DNA of 64,000 nucleotides from Malus domestica (lineage: Eukaryota; Streptophyta; Magnoliopsida; Rosales; Rosaceae): the NCBI RefSeq assembly GCF_042453785.1, contig NC_091667.1, forward strand, positions 33,348,001-33,412,000. The letters are read 5' to 3'. The position numbers and the translations under genes are program-made. This document shows positions 22,579 through 34,069 of the stretch, in pieces (within the stretch, counting starts at the first letter, position 1; each line of letters opens with the position of its first letter). The notes beneath the pieces were generated by a model that saw nothing but the letters and a program-made list of their open reading frames with translations, ran no database searches and was not told the origin of the DNA.

Positions 22579-22786
22579 ATAGTGCTTATATAGTTACTAA
22601 GTATTGACCACATAGCTAGTGAATATCCATGATTTAGTGTTTTTGCCTTTTTTTTTTATAGCTCTACTGTATAAAGCGATGTTATGTAGGCAGTACATGG
22701 TCACCATACAGACAACTTGAGATTATTTTTATCCTGTTCCATGAACAGTGAAAGGGCGCCCTGCTAAAAAAAAGGACTTGTATATA

Positions 22787-22787
22787 T

Positions 22788-22819
<32 letters not shown>
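22787..22819. repeat. (AG)n microsatellite in peroxidase intron 1
   Basis: Uninterrupted AG repeats (TC on the gene strand) beginning a few bases after the exon 1 splice donor. Confidence 0.9.
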
Positions 22820-22824
<5 letters not shown>

Positions 22825-23042
22825 CCCTTATGAAACAATCATGGAAGAACATCCTTAGATGGGACTTTAGGGTCATGCATGGAAGCATTATACACCGCTT
22901 GTAATATGATTCTCTCAGCTTGTGGACACGTTTGACCGTAGTAGTAAGCACTGAGCGCTGCTTTTGATTCTGAAACCCTAGTTGAAAGCAGTAAAATGAA
23001 TGCATGAAAGAGGAAGATTGTTTTTGGTGCAAACACAGCCAT

Positions 23043-23731
23043 TATCTCAGGGACAAATTGAGATAGGAATTAGGGTTTAGATTTGAAGGTGCTGATAGAA
23101 ATTTTGATGGGATCGATATATAACAAGTATATATACATTTTCAGGGTTTGATGTATATTATTATATGCATATTGATCGTACTTTTAAGCTACTCAATAGA
23201 GAAACAATCTGCAGAATTATAATGTGTAGTATAACTTTGACCCTGCTTTTGGCATGTACTGTGTGCTTTGAAACCAAGTATATCCACCTAATTAAGTTGC
23301 TGTTCTTGGTCCTTGGAGTTGGAGGATCAACGTTTTGTTGGATGGATTAAACTCGAAGATTATTCCAAAAGAAGCAAATTTCAGATTTGAATATCGTTAA
23401 AAGTCTGATAATGTTGTTGTTGGCTTATATCTATCATGGTTAGTTTATGCGTGCGGTTGGTGAGAAAGTGGGGATAATGTACAAGTTCATAGTACTGCAA
23501 GATTATTATACATAACCTACTAAAGGGATTTTTTCCATAAAACAAATAGAAACTAGGGAACATTCTTATTAATTTCTTGCGACTCATCGTAAATGCAAAG
23601 AAAATAAAACAAGAAATAGGGTGAATTTACTTCGAACTCATTTGTTCATATCAAAGGCAAAATGGACTTACGGTTGTGCCCGTCCAGGCAGCCTGGAAGG
23701 ATGCGCATACAAACCATATCCTTAGATTTTA
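23043..23731. other. Upstream region of the peroxidase, no gene seen
   Basis: TATATA-rich sequence at 23118-23135 could include a TATA box for the minus-strand peroxidase. Nothing else recognised. Confidence 0.4.
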
Positions 23732-23885
23732 TGGAATTTTAATGAAAAGCTTCCGATACTGTTTACTTTAATGAAAAATCACATTTTTACACTAAAAAGT
23801 CAATCATGGTACTATTCATTTTACCCTTTATTTTGTCATTTTCATTAAAATTCAAAAATTTCAAGCATTTTTTATTAATTTTCCT
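23732..23885 (+). mobile_element. 154-bp Mutator-like MITE, copy 4
   Basis: GGAATTTTAATGAAAAGCTT at the left, TTAATTTTCCT at the right. Flanks TAGATTTTA (23723-23731) and TATATTTTA (23886-23894) form a 9-bp duplication with one mismatch. Same length and internal sequence as copies 1 and 2. Confidence 0.8.
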
Positions 23886-24556
23886 TATATTTTAATCTGA
23901 CTCACCTTCATTGGTCACATCTCTTTATGTTTGGTACATTAGTAGGAGCATCCAAGTACAAAAATCGAAGCATGGCAAGACCGAGACATTAGCTGAGTGG
24001 ACTTAAACGAATTTTGGCTTTTTTGAGCATGACCAAACCACATGCTATTCGGATTCTTAGAGTTTGTTTGGAAATACATTTAAAATGACGGAAGCACTTT
24101 TATAAAAAATAATTTTGGAACTTATCAGTAGTAAAAATGCAAGTGAATTTTGCATAAAACACTTCAAGTGCTTTTGAATCCCGAAAACAATTGAATCAAA
24201 AGCTTTTTAGTCATTTTAAGAATATTTTCAAACTAGCCTTTAAACTTTTATTGACACTCATTAGGAATAAATTCTGACGTATAACAAGTATTTTTTCTAC
24301 CTTACTTTTCAAGTGATTTGGTCATAAATTTTTTTTCTTTTTTTGCAAATTATTTTCTTTTTGCCGAATCCTCGTGTGATTGTAAAAAGTAATGTTAGAG
24401 AGATTAAATTTGTAGACAAAGTTTTAAAAACTAAAGGATATGAAAGTTGATGATTGATTTATGAGTTACACGTTGATAAACGTTCTTATTCATATAAATG
24501 ATATATTATTTAATTTGTAAATTTAATTTCGCTAGTATTACCCGAACGTAATATTA

Positions 24557-24709
24557 GAGAGTTTTAACAAAAAGCCCGCAGTACTGTTCACTTTAACAAA
24601 AACCACATTTTTACACTAAAAAGTCAAACTCGATACTATTCAATTTACCCTTTATTTTGTTATTATCGTTAAAACTCAAAATTTTCAAGTCATTTTCATT
24701 AGATTTTCT
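24557..24709 (+). mobile_element. Mutator-like MITE, copy 5
   Basis: GAGAGTTTTAACAAAAAGCC at the left, TTAGATTTTCT at the right, with the family core CACATTTTTACACTAAAAAG. Flanking GTAATATTA and AAAATATTA are similar but not identical. Confidence 0.74.
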
Positions 24710-24754
24710 AAAATATTAAGGCAATTTAAAACAAAACAAGGAAATAAAAGGATT

Positions 24755-24930
24755 AGGATTCTCTTCCCTCCGCTTTTCATCCATTTTCATCTCCTCCTCT
24801 CACATTTTCTATTTTGTCTTTCTCTTTTTATAAAAAATTAATATAAAATGTTAATATAGCTTAACCGTGACCGTTCAAATAGAATGAGAAAGAGAAGAGA
24901 AGGGGCAAAAAACAGAGGGAATAAAATCCT
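24755..24930. mobile_element. MITE related to the 33.8-kb hairpin element
   Basis: Ends AGGATTCTCTTCCCTC and, inverted, AGGATTTTATTCCCTC. The interior TATAAAAAATTAATATAAAA, AACCGTGACC matches the corresponding arm of the element at 33841-34060. No clear target duplication. Confidence 0.6.
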
Positions 24931-25153
24931 ACTTTTATTGGTCAGAATATGGAAAGCATGTGATGAGTGCTCTTGATGATCACGTGGCATGTTCTGATTG
25001 CTACGATCCTTTTCATCAAAATGAAGCGACTATGCATGTAAGTCCTAATCTGAAGGTACGGAACCCACAAAACAAGACTCAACAACGTGGCAGCATCTGC
25101 ATGGGTCATGATGTGTGTGCAAATTCCAGAACCGTTGATTGGATTCCCTTCCC

Positions 25154-25163
25154 CTATAAATAG
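25154..25163 (+). promoter_or_regulatory. TATA box of the TCP gene
   Basis: CTATAAATAG lies in a pyrimidine-rich context about 420 bases before the TCP start codon. A CTCTCTCT-rich leader follows from about 25230, as is usual in plant 5' UTRs. Confidence 0.6.
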
Positions 25164-25576
25164 ATAAATAAAGCATTTCGGGGGGTCCCCCTCAGTGGTA
25201 GGGCTCGCAAGGAGAAAAAAGAGGAAAAGTGGGGGCTCTTCTGATTCTCTCTCTCTAGGGTTCGTTTCCTCTCTCTCAACCTTTCATTTTACTGTTCCTT
25301 TTCAGTTTCATAATTGTTCAAGTATTTGATTTTTCTTTCCGTAATTAGTTCATTAATCCAATCTAATCCTAAAGTACGAAGAGAGATTTAAAATCCCAGT
25401 AAAAAAATCGTACTCTGTTCTTGCACTGTTTCTGCAGCTAACCCAGATTTTTCCTGCTCTTAAATTCTTTTGAGTTCCTCGTTTTTTCAGCTTGATTTTG
25501 TGTTTTTCCATCTGGGTTTTTTCTGGGTTGTTCAATTTTTCTGAGATTCTTGAAGTCCGGCAGATTTTTGGAGAAG

Positions 25577-26665
25577 ATGAAGTCGAATCAAAGGCAGAGC
25601 CTTGAAGAAAGCAACGAGCTTGAACACGGCGGCGACAGTAACAACACCACCACCTCAGCGTCTGGCCCATTAGTGGCGGACCCACCGGCGACGGCGCTGA
25701 CGATGAAGGAAGAGCTGACGGACCCAGTTCAACATTTAGACCCGCAGGGATCTCTGTCCATGGGGATTGTTCCGGTACCCGTTTCTACGGCGCTGAAACC
25801 GGCTAGGAGGTCGTCGAAGGACCGCCACACGAAGGTGGAGGGCCGGGGCCGGAGGATCCGAATGCCCGCCGTGTGTGCAGCCAGGATTTTTCAACTGACC
25901 CGGGAACTCGGCCACAAGTCCGACGGCGAAACCATAAGATGGCTACTGGAGCACGCCGAGCCTGCTATCATTCAAGCCACCGGCTCAGGTACCGTCCCCG
26001 CTATCGCCATCTCTGTCGGCGGCACTCTAAAGATACCCACTACTTCCCCTGCCAGACCCAACGGTGAAATTACTGAAATACCCAATAAGAGAAAGAAGAT
26101 GAGAGGTTCCACGGGTGAGTTCATTGACGCGCACGACCAGAACTCTCTGCCTAGTGGGTTGGCACCCATAGCACCAATGACGTACGGCGGCGGTGGAGGT
26201 GGCTTGGTGCCTATGTGGCAAGTCGGAGCAACCGGCGCGGCTGGGCCTTTCTTCATGTTTCCGAACTCCGGGGCGATTCAGAACCAGCCTCAGCTCTGGG
26301 CTATTCCGACGGCGGATTCCACGGCGCCGATTTTCAATTTCCAACCCAGACCCATGTCCGATTTCGTCTCTGCATTCCAACCTGGGGTTCAAGTTGGTGG
26401 TGTTAGCGGCGGAGATGGGCAGTTGCAGGCTTCTTCGGGTTCGATGTCGAGCGGCACAGCCGCGGGTGGTGGTGGGACCTGCTCTTCTAGTTTGGGACAC
26501 AGTTTGGACTCGGCCTCGGGGACCAGTGCTGCAGCCGCCGCCGATGCTCCGCCGAGCTCCGCCACTCAGATGCTGAGGGATTTTTCGTTGGAGATTTATG
26601 ATAAGAAGGAGCTTCAGTTCATGGGGCAGGCTGCAAATGCACAAACGACATACTCGGAATCTTGA
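25577..26665 (+). CDS. Class I TCP transcription factor, TCP9/TCP19-like
   Basis: Single-exon gene of 362 residues. I chose ATG 25577 ([11 protein letters not shown]); the open frame extends upstream only through a TTG. The TCP basic helix-loop-helix domain spans about residues 80-134: [17 protein letters not shown] is the basic region with the class I spacing, and [20 protein letters not shown] the helix-loop part. It continues [20 protein letters not shown] and GTVPAIA. A KRKKMR basic patch (about 181-186), Gly- and Ser-rich stretches and the C-terminal [10 protein letters not shown] motif fit the TCP9/TCP19 subgroup. Class I TCPs bind GGNCCCAC-like sites in the nucleus and act in cell growth, leaf development and senescence. 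No lesion seen, and the gene is GC-rich compared with its surroundings. Confidence 0.96.
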   Translation: MKSNQRQSLEESNELEHGGDSNNTTTSASGPLVADPPATALTMKEELTDPVQHLDPQGSLSMGIVPVPVSTALKPARRSSKDRHTKVEGRGRRIRMPAVCAARIFQLTRELGHKSDGETIRWLLEHAEPAIIQATGSGTVPAIAISVGGTLKIPTTSPARPNGEITEIPNKRKKMRGSTGEFIDAHDQNSLPSGLAPIAPMTYGGGGGGLVPMWQVGATGAAGPFFMFPNSGAIQNQPQLWAIPTADSTAPIFNFQPRPMSDFVSAFQPGVQVGGVSGGDGQLQASSGSMSSGTAAGGGGTCSSSLGHSLDSASGTSAAAAADAPPSSATQMLRDFSLEIYDKKELQFMGQAANAQTTYSES

Positions 26666-27024
26666 ATCGGAGTTTTGAGTGAACTAATTTCTAGGGTTTT
26701 TAGAGGGTTTAGGCCTTTATAGTAAGATGCACAAAAGCATTTCTGTTTTTGCTTTTGTCTCTTTTGGTTTGTACTAATCAAATCCTTCGGCTTTTGCCTC
26801 TACTTTGTGGCCTTAGGTTCAAAGTTTGCATTTCTCATCAAATAAATGGAGACTCTGCGACAATCTACATGTAATGTCTCAAGCAAATTCAACAATTATG
26901 ATTTGCGGCTACTACTCAATGATTTTATTAGAAAAGTAATAAATGAGAAATAAGGACGTTAATTAATAATTTAATTATATACAACCATAATAATTAGTTT
27001 GTAAACTTGATTCAGAAACTTTAA
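26666..27024 (+). other. TCP 3' UTR region
   Basis: Contains a T-rich stretch and AATAAA near 26841-26846, a plausible polyadenylation signal. Nothing else recognised. Confidence 0.5.
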
Positions 27025-27590
27025 GGATATGTTTAGTATTCTACTTGAATCCAACCTTTTAAACTCATAAACAATTTTCAAGTTTTAGGCTTACAAACTT
27101 GTTTGGTAAAATTATTTTAAAAAATTGAACTCAAAACTAATTAAAAAAATAATCTATTATCTAAAAACATAAAAAGTGATTTTTAGAGTTTTTAAACTTA
27201 AATTCAATCATTTCTTTTCTCTCTCCTCCCCTCTCACTCCAAATCTATCTTTTTTTTTCTTTTACCTTTTTCGTCACTCTTTCAATCCGTTCTCTTCATT
27301 ATCTCGGTTCTTTTGTCTCACTCCTTAGTCTCTATCTTGTCTGATCCTCCCTCTTCTTTCACTTTCATTCAATCATCTCTTACTTTCTTTCATACTCTCT
27401 CATTTTTCTTCATTTTTTGCGACCCTCTCTTTTTAGATCTCTTTATCTAGTTTAAGTCGTAAGATTTAAAAATTTTAAATTGCAAACCAATCAAGTTTTT
27501 GAGTCTTAAAGAAAATTATTTTCAAGAAATGTTCTTAAGAAATGTTTTGAGAAATGATAAAAAATTTCAAATAAAATACCAAACAAACCC
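27025..27590. mobile_element. 566-bp PIF/Harbinger-type MITE
   Basis: The left end GGATATGTTTAGTATTC and the inverse of the right end GGGTTTGTTTGGTATTT match with few differences. TAA flanks both sides (27022-27024, 27591-27593). The interior has a CT-rich core and mirrored AAATTTTAAA stretches. No transposase. Confidence 0.78.
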
Positions 27591-27779
27591 TAATCTTCTT
27601 AGTATTACTCTAACAAATTTAATCATTCTAAAATTTATCATAAACTTAATACGTATTAATTAATGATAGAGACTATAGAAACACATCAATTTACTATGAA
27701 GATTACAGAAGCCGCACACAAAAATAATGCAAAAGATTTAATCACTAGAAAGCTCTAAATAGTCGCTTTAGATTTGAGT

Positions 27780-27975
27780 TGTACACGTGCAAGTTTTGTG
27801 GGGGTCAACAAAAGAAAATTGAGGTGGGCCACGAAGTGCGGTCATGCGATCGGACCACGTGTCCATAGGAATTCGGGTCCGGCTGCTTTTGTTCTTACTG
27901 CTGACCCCTCATAGATCGTGGTGGTCCCTGCCCATCGTTTTATCATTCCAGGCTGTCCATCGTAACACGTGTCCC
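27780..27975. promoter_or_regulatory. Cluster of three G-box (CACGTG) motifs
   Basis: CACGTG occurs at about 27784, 27856 and 27965, the last two extended to CACGTGTCC. The stretch is GC-richer than its surroundings. No start codon context or coding exon follows, so it may be a promoter orphaned by rearrangement, or chance. Confidence 0.35.
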
Positions 27976-28149
27976 TTGATTAGGGGTTCTTCTGATTGTA
28001 GTTTTGTTGGCAATCCTCACCAAGACATGGTAAACAGGCCGGGTCAGTTTACATCTTAAAGGCCCATTAACATGTGTGTGCTCAAAAGGCCTGGCAGTGA
28101 TTGGATTTGGGGTTTTGCCTGTATTCGGAAGGCTTTTCTTTTTTCCTTT

Positions 28150-28372
28150 AAAAAAAAAAAAAGACAACTGATGATAAGCTATGGTTATTCACTACTTCCG
28201 GGAACTGGAAAGACTCACAGAGGCATTTCAGCCTTTCTCTGGCCACAAGTCTGGCTTCCACACTGACTTCTACACCAGCAACGGGTTTCAAACCCGAGAC
28301 CTCCAGTTTTTAATTTTAAAGAAGTCACGTAATCCGTCTTTTACTACTGGGCCACGCTCTTGCGAACATGAA
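28150..28372 (-). mobile_element. SINE-like element with tRNA-type A and B boxes
   Basis: On the minus strand it begins GTGGCCCAGTAGTAAAAG. GGCCCAGTAG resembles an A box. GGTTTGAAACC, about 55 bases later, is one substitution from the B-box consensus. A unique body follows, ending in a run of 12 T at about 28150-28161. This is the architecture of plant SINEs. The target duplication was not resolved. Confidence 0.55.
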
Positions 28373-28730
28373 TGACTAGTATAACCGAAGTTTGTGAGTA
28401 GGAATATTAAGACGAGTTTACTCTTTTGAAAAATAATCAAGGGATTCATTTTAACAAAATTAACATCATATATGATGTTTGATCAAAACAAAAGTGAGGA
28501 AATTCCTACCCTCAAAACAACAAAGACGAAAATAATGAGTTTGGAATAATAAATAACAACCAGGCGGGGATTTTCTGAGTGCAATGGTCCTTTCTCCTTT
28601 GGAAGGGAGTTGGTGCCTCACAAACGACTTTTGACAAAAAAAAAAAACTAATTCCGTCTAATTCTTCTCTATAAAATTAAAAAAAAAAACAAGAATAATA
28701 CATAACAACTTAAAAAAAAAATCTACATGT
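28373..28730. other. Intergenic, A-rich, nothing identified
   Basis: Several A runs just upstream of the PPR fragment. No coding sequence recognised. Confidence 0.4.
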
Positions 28731-29641
28731 AATGAATTGCTCCGTGATATGCAAAGTTTAGGCATTGAGCCTGATAAAATTATTCTTGCTAAGTGTGCTT
28801 TGGGCTTGTGGCAGTCTTGGGGCTCTTGATTATGGAAGATGGGTGCATGAGTATATTGAACGTAATGGTATCAAATGGGATGTCGATATTGGAACCTCTC
28901 TTATTGACAGTATGCAAAGTGTGGCTGTACACCTATGGCATTGCAGACTTTCGGATTGCATTGTGGGAATGTCTCTACATGGAACGGATTGTTAGGTGGT
29001 TTAGCAATGCACGGACACGGGCATGAGGCGCTCAAAACTTTTGAAGAAATGACTCGGTCTGGAACTAGACCGAATGCAGTGACATTTCTAGCCATTTTGA
29101 CTGCCTGCTGCCATTCTGGTTTGGTTGACGAAGGCTGTCGGTCCTTTTATCAGATGATAAGCCAACCTTACATTCTTTTCTTTCCCCAAGGTTAGAACAC
29201 TATGGATGCATGGTTGATCTGCTCTGTAGGGCTGGACTTCTGGGTGAAGCTAGGGAGTTGATAAACACTATGCCCATGGAACCTGATGTGCTGATATGGG
29301 GAGCTCTCCTAAGTGCTTGCAAGGCCAAAGGTGACATTGAGCTCTCTCAAGAAATATTAGACCGTCTCCTGAAAAAGCCGCAAGATAGCGGGGCGTATGT
29401 GCTCCTATCAAACATATATGCCATAAATAGAAGATGGGTGGATGTAAAAAGGGTAAGGAAGTTGACGAAGAAGAAAGGAATACAGAAGTCCCCCGAGTCG
29501 AGTGTTATAGAGGTCGATGGTAAGGCCCATGAATTTGTAGTTGGAGATACCAGCCACCCTCGAAAGGACGATATCCATATGTTTTTGAACATCCTTGCTA
29601 AACAAGTCTACCTTGAGGGGATTTTCCCCATCCATTCCTGA
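28731..29641 (+). pseudogene. PLS-class PPR protein, E-domain end, frame-broken
   Basis: Three frames must be joined to follow the protein. About 28731-28910 encodes LRDMQSLGIEPDK and GALDYGRWVHEYIERNGIKW. About 28990-29160 encodes TFEEMTRSGTRPNAVTF and LTACCHSGLVDEG. 29210-29641 encodes MVDLLCRAGLLGEARELI, GALLSACKAKGDIEL, YVLLSNIYA and the E/E+ motifs SSVIEVDGKAHEFVVGD. The order matches C-terminal repeats plus the E domain of plant organelle RNA-editing PPR proteins. At least two indels and the absence of the N-terminal repeats make it a truncated pseudogene. It converges on the PLP-transferase gene. Confidence 0.88.
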
Positions 29642-29930
29642 TAAGATAGGTATATACTCTCATTTGTCTCTATTTTTATGTTATAAATTCTGATACTTTA
29701 GGAAATGGCCCAGAGCGGGTATTCGATGATTTGAGCTTTAGAGTATTCTGTAATAAACTTGAATTTTTGCAAGGATAAGATTTAGGTAACAAAATACGAG
29801 ATCACGTAACAAGCCAATGAATTATTTGGAAGGTTCTGAAACTCTTTCCGAGGAAGAAGGAATACATCAGTTTTCTGCAAATGTCTACACTTGCAGACCA
29901 ATTAGAATAAACAAAATGTGTAGATGTTAC
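29642..29930. other. Spacer between convergent PPR fragment and PLP gene
   Basis: No gene. Should hold the 3' UTR of the minus-strand PLP gene. Confidence 0.5.
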
Positions 29931-31848
29931 TTACACTTCAACTGTTTTCTGATTAAGAGCTGTATATCTCCATCTCTCCTTCTCCACAAAGTCTGCATCC
30001 AGGAACAGTGCAACAAAAGCCCAAAGCCTGTATACGTCTCCAAAGTTGGCCAAGAATCCGAGTGCAGCTGTAACCACGGTAATTCCTAGATCAGATTTCG
30101 CCTTGAACTTGTTAGCACCCGTTCCCTTCACTCCGCTTTCTCTTTTCTCTAGGATTCTCCCTTTCTCATCAGTGTACTTATCCGAGAACCAAATGTTGTG
30201 TAAGAATCCATAGCTAAGAGAAATATTGTTTCTGTCAGCTAGTTTCTGTATGAGAATAGGCTCAACCTTCTCTCCTTTCCAATCATATACATTGAATGCC
30301 AGAGCTGGTCCCCTGTCGAATTTGATCTTTGGCCCATAGATTTTAACCAGAGGAATTCCCTCGCTGTTAGGATGCTTAAGCTTTTTCAATGAGCTCACCA
30401 GCCAATTGATCAGGTACCTTGCCCTGTTAGTAATCATCATTAGCCCCAGTGAATCCACTAGATCCAGCCCCCTGCATACAACCTCTAGGTCCCCATTACC
30501 GCTGCTTCTGGAATTCTCATCCTTCATTAAATTGGCATGTTTTTCTGATCTCCAAAACTCTGAAGACGTTTCGATTTCTTCCCAGTTTGCAGCTTCTTCA
30601 GCTCTCTCAGAGCGTTCTTGTTTCAATCTTCTTGCCTGAGTTGTATGATTGGATATCAGACCGGAGAAAGAACTTGCCGTGCCTAATGCATCTAGCTGCA
30701 TGCCAAGTCTACATATCTGCTCCAGCTCTGTGTCGGTACCAGAAGAATCCCCTGCTATTTGAAGCAATTGCTTTGCCGGGACAAGATTTACAATTCCTGT
30801 ACTTGTGGAAACTTCTAGGACTGAAACAACAGATTTCTTGACAAAGAGGCATGCAAAGCCAGAAGGGTTTTCCCCACAAATCTTGTAGAAAGAAGAAATG
30901 AGGAAATCGGGTTGAAAGAGCGAGAGGCCGAAGCTGTCCATATCTTTTGGTCCTAATGCACAAGCATCAACCAAGACATGCCACCCGTTCTCCTGCGCCA
31001 TGGTCATCCATACATAAGGATATCTGGAGCCTGTTATCCTAGAATGTACAGGGAACACAAAAAGCCCCCTTTTCTTTTTCTTCTTCCTCTTGCTAACAAC
31101 CATCTTCCTCAACTTTGCCGATTGAATCCTCAGCCTGGGCCACGAAAACTCCGCCGCCATGGCTTTGGCTCCTCTCTTTTCTGAGTTGTTAATCATCCCT
31201 TCCACTGCCTCACTCTCATAATCATACACTGTCAGCAGCTTCCTACAAGTCTTGAACGGGTAAGATTCCGCCACAAGTTTAAAAGCCGATGTTCTGTTGG
31301 CGGTGAAAACCATGCTGTAATCATTTGCTGATATATTCAGAAACTCCATAATCCTGTTACTCATTGCAGATTCAAGCTCTGATTCTTGGCCGCCGTGAAG
31401 CAGCTGCGTCTTCAAACTCCCTGTCTTGTACGATACACTAAAGAAGGGGAAATCGGAGCTTACTTGCGGAGAGGATTCGTGCTTGTGCATCTGGGAAGAT
31501 GAGAAGAGGCCGATGCCAATATAATCAAGGCAGGTGTGGTTTGACTGTGAGAGATGGGCGTACTCTTTAGCTCTTATTTGATCAACTTCTTCAGTTTCAT
31601 GGTATTTGGAATAAACATTTGTGAAGTCTGTGAAGGACTCCTGCAATGACGGGAGAGACTCGTGGTTGGTGAACTCGGTGTTTGGGAAGATGGATGATGA
31701 AGTCGTGGCCGCAAAGTCACGGCGGCAAGCGGCAGAAGTGCTTCCGGAGTTGGATATGGTGCGGTGGTGCTCCGCTGACTGCTTATGTAAGGGGTTGGGC
31801 CAGCAGGCGCTGAGGCATAATTCTGTGAACTCTTTCAAACAAGGTGAC

Positions 31849-31853
<5 letters not shown>
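29931..31853 (-). CDS. PLP-dependent transferase, molybdenum-cofactor-sulfurase-like family
   Basis: Intact single-exon reading frame of 640 residues on the minus strand. NHTCLDYIGIGLFSSS (about 105-120), FTANRTSAFKLVAESYPF (about 183-200), LVDACALGPKDMDS (about 294-307) and SFYKICGENPSGFACLFVKK (about 321-340) are landmarks of the plant aminotransferase class V proteins related to the N-terminal domain of molybdenum cofactor sulfurase. Lys324 in SFYK is at the position expected to bind pyridoxal phosphate. The MOSC domain of true cofactor sulfurases is absent. A Lys-rich insert (KRKKKKKR, 255-262) and a Glu/Arg-rich stretch around 410-430 are low-complexity. The biochemical role of this plant subfamily is not established. 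A GA microsatellite lies immediately before the start codon. Confidence 0.93.

Positions 31854-31880
<27 letters not shown>
31854..31880. repeat. (TC)n microsatellite abutting the PLP gene start codon
   Basis: About 13 TC units, read as GA on the gene strand, within the 5' leader directly next to ATG 31853. Confidence 0.92.
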
Positions 31881-31883
<3 letters not shown>

Positions 31884-33369
31884 AATTATGATGAAGCGCG
31901 TTTTGTTCTGTGGTTTTTGTTTGTTGTTTTGATTAAATCATCTGCCAATGGTTTGTATTTGTAAGAAGTGTTTTTTGGTTAAGAAAAAGTGCAGGAGTCT
32001 ACTTTGTCTTACATGTAGTTTTAGTTTGAACAGGTCATTACACTTGAAAAAATCTGCTTAACCAGGTGACTTAGTTGACATTTTCTATAGTTAATTTCAT
32101 GATTAACCAATTAAACCTTCCTATTAGTTTCACCACTCTCTCTCGTCACAAAGGTCAATTGATTTAGACAATTCATTTTCTTTGTTACATTGGAGGGATC
32201 GGACTCTAGACATATGTTAATTCTAACCCGGTACTAACTTTTGACACCACTTAAACTAACACTCAAGGATTGGATCTCAACCAATCATTTTCTTTGTTTC
32301 ATTGAACTCAATCGAACCCTGAACCTATCTTAATTCTAATATGTTACCCAACTTTCACTCACCACTTAGACTAACCCTAACGACTATATCCGAACTCGTC
32401 ATTTAGTCAACGAGGCGTGCGTCGGTAAGACCATGATGAACAGTGGTAATCATGTATTAGTGCATTACAAGGAGCTCTCTAAACGCGCTAAACTTTAATC
32501 TCATAATTGCCAAGCACCGGCAGAGTGATGTATGTCTTTTTGTGGAAGGCAGACGCGGCAAGAGAAAGCAAGAGGCAAAAGGGGCCTTTTTTTTCTTTGT
32601 GGCCCGCATCATCGGTGCTGGCCAACATTGCTTCTGTAATCTCTATGAATGCTTCCAACTTACTTAAAGCTGAGGGTTGAATAGTTCTTTTAATTTCCAT
32701 AGATTGTGCCGATGTACAAATTTTGCATGCCAATTGTACTAAAAACCAATTTATTTATTATTTATTAAAGGTTCCAACCGTCTTAATTTGCTTTGTTTCT
32801 GTAATTGTGGCCAGAAATGCATTCGTTGTGTTAATTTTTGGAATAATTAGGTTAAATTTTACATAGAAAAACTCTTTCTCTTCTTATCAATTATGTGTGT
32901 CAAACGGGGGATTGGAATTCAGATGTAACTAAGTGAGCACATTATTCATGCCAACTTACATGAAATATGTGTGAAACTAATAAATAATTTGATATATGTG
33001 ACCAACATGATGTGGAATGGATGTGGATGGAAGTGAGGAAGAAAAATTTGTTTTTATAGGGAGTGGTATAATATTGATGTCAGCAATCAGCATCATTGTT
33101 TCATCTTTCAAGCAAATAATGGTTTACAAAAGTTGCCCACTCTATCTCTATCTAATATCAGTGGTCCAAAATTGAATGGGTACAATATTAATAATTTTAA
33201 AAACATCATTTTCGAGCCAAAAATGATTAGAAAAAAAAAAAAAAAACTGGCATATATTTTTGCCTCTTTAGCCTAAATACTCACTAAAATTGATACAACT
33301 TATCTATTGGATCACTAACATTGAAAATCAATAGAAGTTATTACTGCGTTTGTCTACCATAAATGATTT
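31881..33369. other. Gene-poor upstream region of the PLP gene
   Basis: No exon recognised. An 81-codon minus-strand frame at 32488-32733 has no recognisable motif. Confidence 0.4.
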
Positions 33370-33575
33370 TGGTAATTCCGTGAAAAATAAGTCAATATCT
33401 TCGTTAAGTGGAGGGATTGGTTTGACAAAAATACTCACGTGATAATATAATGAGGAGATTGATAGATTATTCACAAAGTGACTAAAATGATTTACAATGA
33501 ACAAACTTAAAGTTCAGTTCTATAGATTTTCATTGTCAGAGACCAAAGTGAAAAATTATTTTATCATTTTAGCTA
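33370..33575. repeat. Dispersed repeat related to 2870-3095
   Basis: Shares GATTGGTTTGACAAAAATACT, TTCACAAAGTGAC and AAATGATTTACA-type words in order with the segment downstream of the MADS gene. Diverged, termini unclear. Confidence 0.45.
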
Positions 33576-33840
33576 AAAAATCTATATTTTTAGGTTTAAT
33601 TATTTGGGGAAAAAACGTCGAGCGCATGTATTATACTAAGTGAAGAAAAAAGAAACCCTAAATCAGAAAAGAGCAAGTGAACAAAGAGAAAGTCAGCAGC
33701 TACTACTAGCTAGAAATGTCCTTGATGTTTCGGAAAGATGAAAAAAGCAAAAGAGAAAAAGATAAAGTTAAAGATAAAGAAACAACAACCATTTGATTGA
33801 TCACATCACACGGTTCACACCCTGTGTTTGTGTCTGTATT

Positions 33841-34060
33841 AGAGGGAGATTGTCTGCCCTTCTATTTCCATATTCTTCTCATCCTCTTCTGTTTTGTGTG
33901 GTCACAGTTAAGCTACGTCAATATTTTATATTCTTATTATTTTTTGTTTTATTATTTTTATAAAAAATCAATATAAAATATTGACGTGGTTTAACTGTGA
34001 CCACACAAACAAAAGGAAATGGGAAGAGTATAAAAATGGGAGAGTAGACAATCCACCTCC
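33841..34060. mobile_element. 220-bp Mutator-like hairpin MITE
   Basis: Left AGAGGGAGATTGTCT and inverse right GGAGGTGGATTGTCT. The inner arms are near-perfect (GTGTGGTCACAGTTAA against its complement, then GACGTGG-type and AATATTTTATA), so most of the element can fold on itself. GTCTGTATT flanks both sides (33832-33840, 34061-34069), an exact 9-bp target duplication. Confidence 0.9.
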
Positions 34061-34069
34061 GTCTGTATT

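Noticed and set aside
25550-25576. Upstream start for the TCP protein
   Set aside because: The extension begins with TTG, not ATG; the first ATG of the frame is 25577.
26027-26644. 205-codon minus-strand frame
   Set aside because: Antisense shadow of the GC-rich TCP coding sequence.
32488-32733. 81-codon minus-strand frame
   Set aside because: No motif, no exon context, no neighbouring coding sequence.
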